Source: Flavobacterium sp. KMS (GTDB lineage Bacteria > Bacteroidota > Bacteroidia > Flavobacteriales > Flavobacteriaceae). Taken from it: DNA of 64,000 nt. Positions 16,580 to 25,230 of this stretch are shown piece after piece. The notes under the pieces were generated by a model, which had not been told where the DNA came from, made no database searches, and worked only from the letters and a program-made list of their open reading frames with translations. Positions within the stretch are counted from its first letter, which is position 1. Each line of letters opens with the position of its first letter. The stretch covers positions 1 through 64,000 of the forward strand of contig NZ_JSYP01000012.1 of assembly GCF_000813005.1 (NCBI RefSeq), read 5' to 3'. The position numbers were made by a program, and so were the translations under genes.

Positions 16580-16764
16580 AATCAGATTTGACTCTTAACG
16601 AAAACAATTATATTTGGTTCATATATAGTTGTTTAATTAAATGTAGATTCTGTTTAGGTTTATTAATGCTTACATTTCTGTAAGTTATAAATTTTTATTA
16701 ATAAATTATCCTGTAAACTTCACTAAAAAAACTATTTTTGGTTTCTGTATAAATTAAGATTGAA

Positions 16765-18339
16765 ATGCATAAAAATCAGCACGTAATATTATTTTTTTTA
16801 TTTTTTATATTTTCAGGGTGGAGTGTAACCGCTCAGAAAAAAGAACAACATCCTAAAAACGAATTTAGAGGAGTCTGGATTGCAACTGTTGTTAATATTG
16901 ACTGGCCTAAAAGTAAAATTGATGGTGGAGAAAAACAAAAAGCTGATTACCTCGAAATTCTAGATACTTATAAAAAACTAAATTTTAATGCTGTAATTGT
17001 ACAGATACGAAGCGTTGGAGATGCTTTTTATCCTTCAGAGTTAGCACCTTGGTCGCGCTATTTGACAGGAAAAGAAGGTCAGGAACCAAAACCAAATTAC
17101 GATGTTTTGGCTTGGATGATTGAACAAGCACATGCTAGAGGATTTGAGTTCCATGCCTGGATGAACCCATACAGAGCTGCATTCGACTTAAAAAAAGATA
17201 GTTTAAGCCCGAATCATGATATAATCAAACATCCAGAATGGATGATAGAATATGGAGGAAGAATATATTATGACCCTGCCTTGCCCGAAGTTCAGAAGCA
17301 CTTAACTACGATTGTAGAAGAAGTTGTAGAGAATTATGATATTGATGCAATACATTTTGATGATTATTTCTATCCTTATGCAGTTCCTGGAAAACAATTT
17401 AACGATACAGCTTCTTATAAAAAATACGGGAATGGTGTTAGTCTAGCCGATTGGCGTAGAGCTAATGTGAGCAGCTTTGTTCATACTATTTCGACAACGA
17501 TAAAAACTTGTAAACCTTGGATACAATTTGGGATTAGCCCTTTTGGAGTTTGGCGAAATAAATCCAAAGATCCAAAAGGTTCAGATACACAATCGACATC
17601 TAATTATGATGATTTATACGCAGATCCTGTTTTATGGATGGATAACAAATGGATCGATTACATAATACCTCAACTGTATTGGAGTATGAATAATCCGAGA
17701 GCTAATTATTCTAAACTAGTAAAATGGTGGTCAGAAAACTCTAATAATGTTGCTATTTATATCGGCCATAGTCCGTATAAAATTAGAGCCGATAGTGATA
17801 AAAGTTGGAATCTTGCAACAGAAATTCCTAATCAGGTTGATTATGCCAGAAGTTTTAGTAACGTAACCGGAAGTGCTTATTTTAGTGCAAAACTGCTTAT
17901 AAACAAAAATCAGGATGTAGTACGTCTTTTGGCAGAGAATCAATATAAATATCCTGCGATTCCGCTTGCAGTTCCTAATCTTAGAAAGGTAGTGGCCGAT
18001 GTTCCTACAGTAAGCGAGTTTACAAAAGATAGTGTTAATTACTCATTTAAAATTACCTATCCGCTGAATACCAAAGTACGTTACATTGTAGTTTATGGTG
18101 CCGAAAGTGAGGCAAAACTTGATATAAATGACGCTACACAAATTATAGATAAATTGACAGTTCATGAAATTGATGGAGCTATTTATTTTGTTCTTTCAGA
18201 GCGAACAATGAAAAAGTACAAAGCTTGCGCAATCACATTTATCGATTATTATGCAAACGAAAGTACTCCAACTATTATAGATTTAAAAAAAGGATTTAAA
18301 ATAAACGTAGCTGAAATAACAGATGAAAACAGAAAATAA
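16765..18339 (+). CDS. GHL10 (DUF187) glycosyl hydrolase, DigH-like peptidoglycan hydrolase
   Basis: 524 residues with a signal peptide (MHKNQHVILFFLFFIFSGWSVTA). The GHL10 domain begins EFRGVWIATVVNIDWPKS and includes AWMNPYRA, IDAIHFDDYFYPY and GISPFGVWRNKS, all typical of the family, with acidic residues at the barrel strand ends. E. coli DigH (YddW) of this family cuts denuded peptidoglycan glycan strands. The C-terminal 130 residues form a separate beta-rich domain. The gene overlaps the start of the AmpG-like permease by 17 bases and heads an operon with a NagZ-like enzyme, strongly pointing to cell-wall turnover. Substrate in this organism is inferred. Confidence 0.88.
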   Translation: MHKNQHVILFFLFFIFSGWSVTAQKKEQHPKNEFRGVWIATVVNIDWPKSKIDGGEKQKADYLEILDTYKKLNFNAVIVQIRSVGDAFYPSELAPWSRYLTGKEGQEPKPNYDVLAWMIEQAHARGFEFHAWMNPYRAAFDLKKDSLSPNHDIIKHPEWMIEYGGRIYYDPALPEVQKHLTTIVEEVVENYDIDAIHFDDYFYPYAVPGKQFNDTASYKKYGNGVSLADWRRANVSSFVHTISTTIKTCKPWIQFGISPFGVWRNKSKDPKGSDTQSTSNYDDLYADPVLWMDNKWIDYIIPQLYWSMNNPRANYSKLVKWWSENSNNVAIYIGHSPYKIRADSDKSWNLATEIPNQVDYARSFSNVTGSAYFSAKLLINKNQDVVRLLAENQYKYPAIPLAVPNLRKVVADVPTVSEFTKDSVNYSFKITYPLNTKVRYIVVYGAESEAKLDINDATQIIDKLTVHEIDGAIYFVLSERTMKKYKACAITFIDYYANESTPTIIDLKKGFKINVAEITDENRK

Positions 18340-19858
18340 ACCTTGGTTTTGGATTCCATTCTTGAATTTTGCATCTGGATTACCTTATGCGGTAATTATT
18401 TCGGTTTCGGTACTTATGTACAAAAACTTAGGGATTACAAATGAAGATATTGGTGTTTATACCAGTTTATTATACCTGCCTTGGGTAATTAAGCCATTAT
18501 GGAGTCCGTTTATAGAGTTGAACGGAACCAAAAGAAAGTGGTTTTTATCGATGCAATTAATTATATCGATTGCGTTTTTAATTGTCGGATTCACCATTCC
18601 GCTAAATAATTTCTTCATATTAACCTTAGCTATATTTTGGGTTGCGGCTTTTGCCTCGGCATCTAATGATATTGCGAGCGATGGGTTTTATTTATTGGTT
18701 TTACCCAAAGACCAACAATCTTTTTTTCTCGGAATCCGAAGTACATTCTACAGACTTTCGATGTTGGCAGGAAACGGATTAATTGTGCTTTTAGCAGGTT
18801 ATCTGGAGCACAAATACGGAGATAATCGTAAAGCATGGTCATATACGATGATTTTTGTTGGTTTATTAATGACATTTATAACGACATACAATTATTTCTC
18901 GACACCAAGAACAGAAACTAATGCAGCAGGAACTGCTAAAGAAATTGCAGATCAAAGTTTTGCTTCCGTTTTTGCAAGTTTCTTCAGAAAAAGACAAATT
19001 GTACTAGCACTTGCATTTATCTTATTATTTAGATTAGGAGAATCTCAATTAATGAAAATGCTAACGCCATTTTTAGTAGATCCAATAAAATATGAATTAG
19101 TCGAAACAAGTTCAGATGAAAGTCAGGTTAAAGCTTTAGCAATTTATAATTCAAAAATTAAGACAGGAGAAAAATTATCTGATGATGAATTAAAATTAGT
19201 GTATGCTAAATTACCAATTCAGGTTGAGAAAAGAAATTCGAAAAATCTATTACAAGAAGTAGAAAATAAAGATACTAAAGAATATAAAAGCCTAAATAAG
19301 CCCAGGATAGATTTTGTGAATCAATTAGTAACTAGCAAAGGAAGCAATAAAACAATTGAAAAAGGCGGAATGGGATTAGATACCGAAGATATTGGTTTAA
19401 TCTACGGAACCTTCGGATTAATTGCATTAATGCTTGGTGGGGTTTTAGGCGGAATTGCTATCTCAAGGCATGGACTTACTAAATGGATGCTTCCTATGAT
19501 CCTAACAATGCATTTACCTATTATTGGTTTTATATTATTGGCTTATTTTCATCCATCCTCTATTTATTATATCTATGCTGTTGTAATTGTAGAACAGTTT
19601 GGTTACGGTTTCGGATTTGCAGCCTTTATGATGTATTTAATTTATGTTGCCGAAGGAGAATCAAAAACGTCACATTATGCTATTGCAACAGGATTTATGG
19701 CACTTGGAATGATGTTACCAGGGATGGTAAGCGGATATATTCAGGAATATTTAGGATACGGAAATTTCTTTATATGGGTATTTTTGGCAACAATTCCGGG
19801 AGTAATACTTTCCCGATTTTTATTCTTTCCAAAAGACTTTGGTAAGAAGATAGAATAA
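18323..19858 (+). CDS. ampG: MFS transporter, AmpG-like muropeptide permease
   Basis: 511 residues with about 12 membrane helices. The N-terminus FLNFASGLPYAVIISVSVLMYKNLGI and LPWVIKPLWSPFIE match the AmpG family (GFSSGLPL..L / K..WAP..D pattern). A hydrophilic insertion of roughly 85 residues (about 255-345) splits the two halves, as in many Bacteroidota homologues. AmpG imports GlcNAc-anhydroMurNAc (peptides) from the periplasm for recycling. Its overlap with the DigH-like hydrolase and the NagZ-like gene three positions downstream support that role. Start ATG at 18323 lies inside the preceding gene. Confidence 0.88.
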   Translation: MKTENKPWFWIPFLNFASGLPYAVIISVSVLMYKNLGITNEDIGVYTSLLYLPWVIKPLWSPFIELNGTKRKWFLSMQLIISIAFLIVGFTIPLNNFFILTLAIFWVAAFASASNDIASDGFYLLVLPKDQQSFFLGIRSTFYRLSMLAGNGLIVLLAGYLEHKYGDNRKAWSYTMIFVGLLMTFITTYNYFSTPRTETNAAGTAKEIADQSFASVFASFFRKRQIVLALAFILLFRLGESQLMKMLTPFLVDPIKYELVETSSDESQVKALAIYNSKIKTGEKLSDDELKLVYAKLPIQVEKRNSKNLLQEVENKDTKEYKSLNKPRIDFVNQLVTSKGSNKTIEKGGMGLDTEDIGLIYGTFGLIALMLGGVLGGIAISRHGLTKWMLPMILTMHLPIIGFILLAYFHPSSIYYIYAVVIVEQFGYGFGFAAFMMYLIYVAEGESKTSHYAIATGFMALGMMLPGMVSGYIQEYLGYGNFFIWVFLATIPGVILSRFLFFPKDFGKKIE

Positions 19859-19881
19859 GATTTAATTAGAATATAACGCCC

Positions 19882-20223
19882 ATGGAAATCAATGAAAACA
19901 TACAGGTTGAACGTAACCTGAAAGCAATTGAATTTGAAAAAGCAGGAGAGATTGAAAAAGCAATTGCGTTATACGAAGAAAATAGTAATGAAGGTTTTAG
20001 AGGAAATCACTCTTATGATAGATTGGCAACTATTTATAAAAACCAGAATGATGTAGATAATGAAATTCGAGTGTTAGAAAAAGCCATTCTAATTTACGAA
20101 GAAATTACGCTCGAAGATAGAATTGAAGGAATGCCAAAACTTTTTAGGTTTAAAAACAGACTAGAAAAAGCATTGCAAACCAAAGCACTACTTGCAAAAC
20201 AGAAGAAAAAGAAGCTTAAATAA
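19882..20223 (+). CDS. Small TPR-like protein
   Basis: 113 residues, cytoplasmic. Two tetratricopeptide-like helix pairs are visible (AIEFEKAGEIEKAIALYEEN and YDRLATIYKNQNDVDNEIRV), then a basic tail (KQKKKKLK). It lies 23 bases after the AmpG-like gene and 28 before the GNAT gene, so it belongs to the cell-wall recycling operon, probably in a protein-binding role. No enzymatic motif. Confidence 0.85.
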   Translation: MEINENIQVERNLKAIEFEKAGEIEKAIALYEENSNEGFRGNHSYDRLATIYKNQNDVDNEIRVLEKAILIYEEITLEDRIEGMPKLFRFKNRLEKALQTKALLAKQKKKKLK

Positions 20224-20251
20224 AACAGGAATTTTATAGTTTTTTATCATC

Positions 20252-20704
20252 ATGATTACATTAAAAAGAACAACATCAGACAATATCGATTTTACAAATC
20301 TGGTTTATTTACTAGATCAGGATTTAAAAATTAGAGATGGAGATGATCACGATTTTTATAATCAGTTTAATAAAACCGATAAAATAAAACATGTAGTTGT
20401 GTACTATGAAGATGGAGTAGCTGCAGGTTGTGGCGCTTTTAGGAGATATGACGATCAAACTGTCGAGATTAAGAGAATGTTTGTGCATCCTGATTATCGC
20501 AAAAAAGGAATCGCATATAGAATTCTAGCCGAATTAGAACTTTGGGCTTCAGAAATAGAATACAAACAAACCATATTAGAAACTGGCATAAACCAACCAG
20601 AAGCGATATCGCTATACAAAAAAGCAGAATATTCAATAATACCAAATTATCCTCCATATGATGTTATGGATAATAGTGTATGCATGAAAAAAACAATTAA
20701 CTAA
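20252..20704 (+). CDS. GNAT family N-acetyltransferase in the cell-wall recycling operon
   Basis: 150 residues. The acetyl-CoA motif is HPDYRKKGIAYRILAELE (R/QxxGxA/G), preceded by strand EIKRMFV, followed by ILETGINQPEAISLYKKAEY. This is a standard single-domain GNAT enzyme. Its stop codon and the start of the NagZ-like gene share one base (TAATG), so the two are translationally coupled. An amino-sugar or muropeptide substrate is a reasonable guess from context but not shown by the sequence. Confidence 0.9.
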   Translation: MITLKRTTSDNIDFTNLVYLLDQDLKIRDGDDHDFYNQFNKTDKIKHVVVYYEDGVAAGCGAFRRYDDQTVEIKRMFVHPDYRKKGIAYRILAELELWASEIEYKQTILETGINQPEAISLYKKAEYSIIPNYPPYDVMDNSVCMKKTIN

Positions 20705-22314
20705 TGAGCAAAATACCACAAACATTGCAACAAAAAGTAGGACAGTTTTTCTTTCCTGCAGTTTTTATAAATGATACCGAAGAAAATATTCAGGAAACTG
20801 AACGATTAATACGAGAATATAATATCGGCGGATTGACTTTTTTTCATAGTCGAGCTAGTGCTGCAACAAACTACGAAGGCAATAAAAAAATCGTTTTTAA
20901 CGATGATAGTTACAAACAGTTAAAAGAGAGAATAGAGCGTTTCCAGAAATGTGCTCCAACACCACTTTTAATAAGTATCGATGCCGAGTGGGGATTAGCA
21001 ATGCGAGTAGAGAAAACACCACAATATCCTTATGCAATTACCCTTGGAGCTTTGCCAGAGAGCAAATCAGATTTGGTTTACGAAGTAGGAAAACAAATAG
21101 GGCAAGACCTTAAATCGGTAGGGATTCAGTATAATTTATCACCATTGGCCGATATAAATAATAATCCAGATAATCCAGTTATAGGGTATCGTTCATTTGG
21201 AGAGAACAAAGAAAAAGTTTCCCATTTTGCTTTAGAATATCTAAGAGGAATGTCAGATGTTGGAGTTTTAGGTTGTTTAAAACATTTCCCCGGACACGGA
21301 AACACCAATGTAGATTCACATTTGGGATTACCAGTTCTAAAAGAAACATTAGAAGAATTACTAGAAAACGAATTATATCCATTTATAAAAGGAATCGAGC
21401 ATAATGTCGATTCTATTATGATAGGACATCTTGCAGTTCCAGCTTTAAATTCAGGAAAAGATACCTCAGCAACATTATCAAAACCTATTATCGAAACCTT
21501 ATTACGAGAACAATTAGGTTATGACGGATTAGTGATTTCGGATGCATTAAATATGCACAGCGTATCAAAATTATATGATGTAAAAGGACAACTAGAGTGG
21601 GAGGCATTTAATGCAGGAAACGATGTGTTGTGTTTTGCCGAAAATGTACCCGAAGGAATTCAGGCAATTCTAGAAAATGCTTCGCCAGAACGTATCGAAG
21701 AAAGTTTTAACAGAATCTGGAAATGCAAAGAAAAAGCAGGAATCCTTAATGAGGCAGAAGCAGGTTCAGGAATTCTGGATTTTGAAAAAACAGCTTTATT
21801 AAACGAAAAAATAGCACAAAACAGTATCACAAAAATTATAGATAATTCTAATACCGAAACTGTTTTTAAAGCACATGCAAATAATACACTTGCCAAATTA
21901 AGCTTATACAAAAGCGTAGACAATGATTTCTTTAAAACATTAAATACACAATTAGCGAGCCCAGAATTTGCAATCGAAGTAGGTAATACTACAATTTCTT
22001 CAGTAGAACAGGATTTAGAACCATTCGATACAATTATCATTTCGTTATTTGTACCAAAAGCAAAACCACTTAATAATTTCGATATCGAAGAATCGGTTTT
22101 AGAACTTTTAGGGAAATTATTGAAAACCAAAAAATGTATACTTTACGTTTTCGGGAACCCGTATGTTTTACCAATAATTCCTAATGCAAAACAAGCTTTA
22201 GGACTTATCGAAGTATATCAGGATTTTATTACGTTTCAAAAAAATGCAGGAATTCAACTTTTAGAAAATTCTAATTGTATAGGGAAATTACCGGTAAATA
22301 TTGAGCTTCAATAA
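20704..22314 (+). CDS. nagZ: Glycoside hydrolase family 3 beta-N-acetylhexosaminidase (NagZ-like)
   Basis: 536 residues without a signal peptide, so cytoplasmic. The GH3 N-terminal domain has ISIDAEWGLAMRV, the NagZ signature KHFPGHGNTNVDSHLGLP (catalytic His/Asp dyad loop) and the nucleophile motif GLVISDALNMHSV. NagZ removes GlcNAc from GlcNAc-anhydroMurNAc peptides delivered by AmpG. The protein is about 200 residues longer than classical NagZ (around 340), with a C-terminal alpha/beta region resembling GH3 C-domains. As last gene of the operon it completes a hydrolysis-import-processing route for peptidoglycan fragments. Confidence 0.9.
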   Translation: MSKIPQTLQQKVGQFFFPAVFINDTEENIQETERLIREYNIGGLTFFHSRASAATNYEGNKKIVFNDDSYKQLKERIERFQKCAPTPLLISIDAEWGLAMRVEKTPQYPYAITLGALPESKSDLVYEVGKQIGQDLKSVGIQYNLSPLADINNNPDNPVIGYRSFGENKEKVSHFALEYLRGMSDVGVLGCLKHFPGHGNTNVDSHLGLPVLKETLEELLENELYPFIKGIEHNVDSIMIGHLAVPALNSGKDTSATLSKPIIETLLREQLGYDGLVISDALNMHSVSKLYDVKGQLEWEAFNAGNDVLCFAENVPEGIQAILENASPERIEESFNRIWKCKEKAGILNEAEAGSGILDFEKTALLNEKIAQNSITKIIDNSNTETVFKAHANNTLAKLSLYKSVDNDFFKTLNTQLASPEFAIEVGNTTISSVEQDLEPFDTIIISLFVPKAKPLNNFDIEESVLELLGKLLKTKKCILYVFGNPYVLPIIPNAKQALGLIEVYQDFITFQKNAGIQLLENSNCIGKLPVNIELQ

Positions 22315-22383
22315 ATTATAAAAACACTTTTTTCTATCATAGCTAAAGTTTATTAATGGATAAATTTTTATAATCACATCCTA

Positions 22384-22415
22384 TTGCTTCCGGATGGGTT
22401 TATGCATTACTTTTG
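22384..22415 (+). promoter_or_regulatory. Promoter of the peroxiredoxin gene
   Basis: -33-like TTG (22384-22386), 21-base spacer, -7 box TACTTTTG (22408-22415), matching the Bacteroidota consensus closely. The start codon is 34 bases downstream. Confidence 0.6.
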
Positions 22416-22449
22416 CATCAAATAAATAATTAACTTAAAAACGAAAGAT

Positions 22450-23088
22450 ATGTCTTTAGTAGGAAAAAAATTCCCAAGTATTGCAATTGATGCCATCTCA
22501 GAAATGGGAGATAATTTAAAAATCAATATTTTTGAAGAAGCAGTAAACAAGAACAAAAAAGTACTTTTGTTTTGGTACCCAAAAGATTTTACTTTTGTAT
22601 GTCCAACAGAATTACACGCTTTTCAAGCTGCATTACCAGAATTTGAAAAAAGAAATACAATCGTAATCGGAGCTTCATGTGATACAAACGAAGTGCACTT
22701 TGCTTGGTTAAACACTCCAAAAAATAATGGTGGAATTGAAGGGGTAACTTACCCAATCTTAGCTGATACAAACCGTAACTTATCTAACATTTTAGGAATT
22801 TTAGATATTGATTCTACAGAATACAGCGAAGAAACAGATTCAGTTATCATCGAAGGTTCAAACGTAACTTACAGAGCTACTTACCTAATTGATGAAACAG
22901 GAAAAATTTTCCACGAAAGTGTTAACGATATGCCATTAGGTCGTAACGTAAACGAGTACTTACGTATGGTAGATGCTTACACACATATCCAGGAAAAAGG
23001 AGAAGTTTGTCCTGCAAACTGGGAAGCTGGTAAAGAAGCAATGAGCGCAGATAGATTAAGTACAGCTGAGTATTTAAGCGCAAACTAA
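22450..23088 (+). CDS. Typical 2-Cys peroxiredoxin (AhpC/Prx)
   Basis: 212 residues, cytoplasmic. Peroxidatic cysteine in FWYPKDFTFVCPTELHAF; resolving cysteine in KGEVCPANWEAGKEAM near the C-terminus. The His/Asn region GASCDTNEVHFAW is typical of bacterial AhpC/Prx. It reduces hydrogen peroxide and organic peroxides, taking electrons from thioredoxin or AhpF-like reductase. A thioredoxin-fold protein and a DUF6952 protein follow on the same strand, an arrangement I recall as recurrent in Flavobacteriia and which suggests a dedicated electron donor. Confidence 0.94.
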   Translation: MSLVGKKFPSIAIDAISEMGDNLKINIFEEAVNKNKKVLLFWYPKDFTFVCPTELHAFQAALPEFEKRNTIVIGASCDTNEVHFAWLNTPKNNGGIEGVTYPILADTNRNLSNILGILDIDSTEYSEETDSVIIEGSNVTYRATYLIDETGKIFHESVNDMPLGRNVNEYLRMVDAYTHIQEKGEVCPANWEAGKEAMSADRLSTAEYLSAN

Positions 23089-23188
23089 TTTTTTTTAAGG
23101 TTCTATGTTCAGAGTTGCAAAGTCTCTAAGATTTAAACTCGAACACAATAGAATCTTAATAAATTACAATCTCAAAATAAAAAGTCAC

Positions 23189-23226
23189 AAGGTTCTAAGG
23201 TCTAAAACTTAGTGTCTTAGAACCTT
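23189..23226. repeat. Intergenic inverted repeat
   Basis: AAGGTTCTAAG / CTTAGAACCTT arms around a 16-base loop, between the peroxiredoxin and thioredoxin genes. The same AGGTTCTAAG word recurs after the Lrp gene (about 52153-52190), so it is a dispersed element rather than a gene-specific site. Confidence 0.55.
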
Positions 23227-23257
23227 TGCGACTTTGAACCTTTAAAAAACAAAAGAA

Positions 23258-23566
23258 ATGTTAATCGAATTAAATGAAGATACTTTAGCAGATTTAGTTG
23301 CTAAAAATGAGAAAGTTGTCGTGCAATATTCGGCTTCTTGGTGTGGAAATTGCCGCATAATGAAACCAAAATTCAAAAAATTAGCTACAGAAAACGAAGG
23401 CTTAACTTTTGTATTGGTAGATGCCGAAAATTCACCAGAATCAAGAAAATTAGCTAATGTGAGTAACTTACCAACATTTGCAACATTTGTAAATGGTAAA
23501 TTGGTAAACGAAACACAAACCAACAAACAAGAAGTATTAATCGAGTTAGTAAACGAGATTATTTAA
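23258..23566 (+). CDS. Thioredoxin family protein
   Basis: 102 residues, a single thioredoxin fold without signal peptide. Active site WCGNC (SASWCGNCRIMKPKF), then LVDAENSPESRKLANVSNLPTFATF with the cis-proline (LPT). The CGNC variant differs from canonical CGPC, which would shift the redox potential. Likely donor to the adjacent peroxiredoxin. Flanked on both sides by repeat-containing spacers of about 120-170 bases. Confidence 0.93.
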   Translation: MLIELNEDTLADLVAKNEKVVVQYSASWCGNCRIMKPKFKKLATENEGLTFVLVDAENSPESRKLANVSNLPTFATFVNGKLVNETQTNKQEVLIELVNEII

Positions 23567-23687
23567 AGTTTTTTTAGTTTAATGTTTAAAGTTGACGAAC
23601 TTAACAGTTAAACTTCATCGAGCAATTTTTACTCGCAAACTTTGAACCTTAAACTTTTTAAAACCTTAAACTTTAAACAATAAAAAA

Positions 23688-23945
23688 ATGAAATTACCAG
23701 TAATAAAACAATTAACGCAGTTTATAGAAGAAAACGATCAGGATTATATCATCGAAACTATTGAAGTTTTGGAGGCAATGACCGAAATTCCATCATTAAA
23801 AGATGAAGAATTAGATGTAATCGGCGAATTGATTTCTAATATGTACGGAGCATTAGAAGTGCATAAAATGGTAGTTCAGGGAACTGATAAAAAAGAAGCA
23901 TTAAATACGTTTATGAAACGTGTTTTAGGATCAATCGATAAATAA
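23688..23945 (+). CDS. DUF6952 family small protein
   Basis: 85 residues, acidic, all-helical in appearance (KLPVIKQLTQFIEENDQDYIIET...). I recognise it as DUF6952-like, a short conserved Bacteroidota protein found beside peroxiredoxin and thioredoxin genes; the family name is from memory. No cysteine and no catalytic motif, so it is more likely a partner or regulator than a redox enzyme. Followed by a clear terminator. Confidence 0.8.
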   Translation: MKLPVIKQLTQFIEENDQDYIIETIEVLEAMTEIPSLKDEELDVIGELISNMYGALEVHKMVVQGTDKKEALNTFMKRVLGSIDK

Positions 23946-23983
23946 TTATTAGGCTTAAAAGGTTAAAAAAAATAATTATTATT

Positions 23984-24016
23984 AAAAACGCATTCTTAAC
24001 GGGGTGCGTTTTTTTA
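23984..24016 (+). terminator. Terminator of the peroxiredoxin-thioredoxin-DUF6952 group
   Basis: AAAAACGCA / TGCGTTTTTTT stem with a 13-base loop, 38 bases after the stop codon. Confidence 0.75.
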
Positions 24017-24043
24017 TTGCCTATAATCAAGCTTTGGGCGAGC

Positions 24044-24102
24044 CACCATTAAAAAAAGGGGCAAACCAAGCAAATCTACATACGCCCCTTTCCTTAATGG
24101 TG
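24044..24102. repeat. Long inverted repeat in a gene-free spacer
   Basis: ACCATTAA..AGGGGC pairs with GCCCCTT..TTAATGGT about 20 bases later. Behind it comes GTCGGGCTGTTTGCGCTAC and TTCGGTAGCCAGCG, words typical of flavobacterial dispersed palindromes. No coding capacity that looks real. Confidence 0.6.
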
Positions 24103-24153
24103 TCGGGCTGTTTGCGCTACTTCGGTAGCCAGCGACCATCCCTCTCGCGGAGA

Positions 24154-24222
24154 AAAGAGAATAGAAGAAAGAGAATAGAAGAAAGAGAATAGAAGAAAGA
24201 GAATAGAAGAAAGAGAATAGAA
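24154..24222. repeat. Tandem repeat, 14-bp unit, five copies
   Basis: AAAGAGAATAGAAG repeats head to tail from 24154, four perfect copies and a fifth with one change, followed by decayed AGAGTATA-like sequence. Pure purine-rich strand. The open frames across it are by-products of the 14-bp period. Confidence 0.9.
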
Positions 24223-24290
24223 ATAGAGTATAAGCTATATCTAGAATAGAGTATATACTATTAAATAAAATTAGTAATGATATCGTAACT

Positions 24291-24610
24291 GTAGAGGCGC
24301 ACCGCAGTACGTCTACCACAATCAAAATGACACAAAGTTTTCCCCGCGCACAGGTAGAGGCGCACCGCAGTGCGTCTACCACAATCAAAATGACGCAAAG
24401 TTTCATCGTAACCTTTGTCAAAGTAAAAAAAACTTTGACAAAGGATTCCCGCGCACAGGTAGAGGCGCACCACAGTGCGTCTACCACAATCAAAATGACA
24501 CAAAGTTTTCCCCGCGCACAGGTAGAGGCACACTGCAGTGCGTCAACACAATCAAAATCACGCAAAGTTTTGATTCAGCCTTTGTCAAAGTGAAAAAACT
24601 TTGACAAAGG
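24291..24610. repeat. Array of four ~63-bp palindromic units with two inserted palindromes
   Basis: Units start at 24291, 24354, 24459 and 24522, each with the palindrome GTAGAGGCGCACC..GTGCGTCTAC followed by CACAATCAAAATGA and GCAAAGTTT/ACAAAGTTT. Units 2 and 4 carry an extra palindrome CCTTTGTCAAAGT / ACTTTGACAAAGG (24411-24444 and 24579-24610), making their period longer (105 rather than 63). Related GTAGAGACGCACC words occur at 54573-54725. The frames on both strands here are repeat artefacts. Confidence 0.9.
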
Positions 24611-24691
24611 TTATGTATACAACGACAAACGTACACTAGGAAACAATCCCTAAACCGATAACAAATTCTTTTAGATTCAAATTTTAATCCT

Positions 24692-24699
24692 TACTTTTG
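24692..24699 (+). promoter_or_regulatory. -7 promoter box of tpx
   Basis: TACTTTTG, 23 bases before the tpx start codon, identical to the -7 box of the peroxiredoxin gene. The -33 region is TTTT rather than TTTG. Confidence 0.5.
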
Positions 24700-24722
24700 A
24701 ACCTCATAAAAAAACAAACAAC

Positions 24723-25220
24723 ATGGCATCAATAACATTAGGAGGAAATCCAATTCATACATCAGGAGAATTACCAAAAGTAGGTTCACAACTAGCTGAT
24801 TTTAAATTAGTACAAAATGACCTTTCGGTTGCTTCATTGAGCAATTTTGCTGGTAAAAAATTAGTTTTAAATATTTTTCCAAGTATCGATACAGGAACTT
24901 GTGCAACTTCAGTTAGAAAGTTTAATGAGAATGCAAGTAATCTTGAGAACACTACAGTTTTATGTATTTCTAGAGATTTACCATTTGCTCAAAAACGTTT
25001 TTGTGGTGCAGAAGGATTAGAGAATGTAGTTAATTTGTCAGATTTTCAAGAAGGAGCTTTTGGTAAAGCAAACGGATTAGAAATCGTTGACGGACCATTA
25101 ACAGGTTTACACTCAAGAGCGATTATTGTTGTTGATGAAAACGGAAAAGTTACACATACAGAACAAGTTGCAGAAATTGCAAATGAGCCTAATTACGAAG
25201 CTGCATTAGCTGCATTATAA
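24723..25220 (+). CDS. tpx: Thiol peroxidase (Tpx, atypical 2-Cys peroxiredoxin)
   Basis: 165 residues. N-terminus [18 protein letters not shown] is diagnostic of Tpx. Peroxidatic Cys in [16 protein letters not shown], resolving Cys in [18 protein letters not shown]. Tpx reduces lipid and alkyl hydroperoxides using thioredoxin. It lies just behind the repeat array and 10 bases before dgkA, with which it is probably co-transcribed. A second peroxide-removal gene within 2 kb of the AhpC-like one makes this a peroxide-defence neighbourhood. Confidence 0.95.
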   Translation: MASITLGGNPIHTSGELPKVGSQLADFKLVQNDLSVASLSNFAGKKLVLNIFPSIDTGTCATSVRKFNENASNLENTTVLCISRDLPFAQKRFCGAEGLENVVNLSDFQEGAFGKANGLEIVDGPLTGLHSRAIIVVDENGKVTHTEQVAEIANEPNYEAALAAL

Positions 25221-25230
25221 AATCCAAAGA

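Noticed and set aside
19483..19845. 120-residue ORF in another frame of the AmpG-like gene
   Set aside because: Cys- and Tyr-rich out-of-frame reading of membrane helices.
21660..22130. 156-residue ORF antisense to the NagZ-like gene
   Set aside because: Shadow of a well-supported gene; no recognisable domain or promoter.
24014..24593. Long ORFs on both strands across the repeat array (up to 183 residues)
   Set aside because: Their translations are repeats of CVILIVVDALRCAST-type units created by the palindrome and 14-bp repeats; no start context, no domain, and several frames are open at once.
24291..24610. CRISPR array
   Set aside because: Repeats are palindromic with related, not unique, intervening sequence, periods of 63 and 105, and no cas genes nearby.
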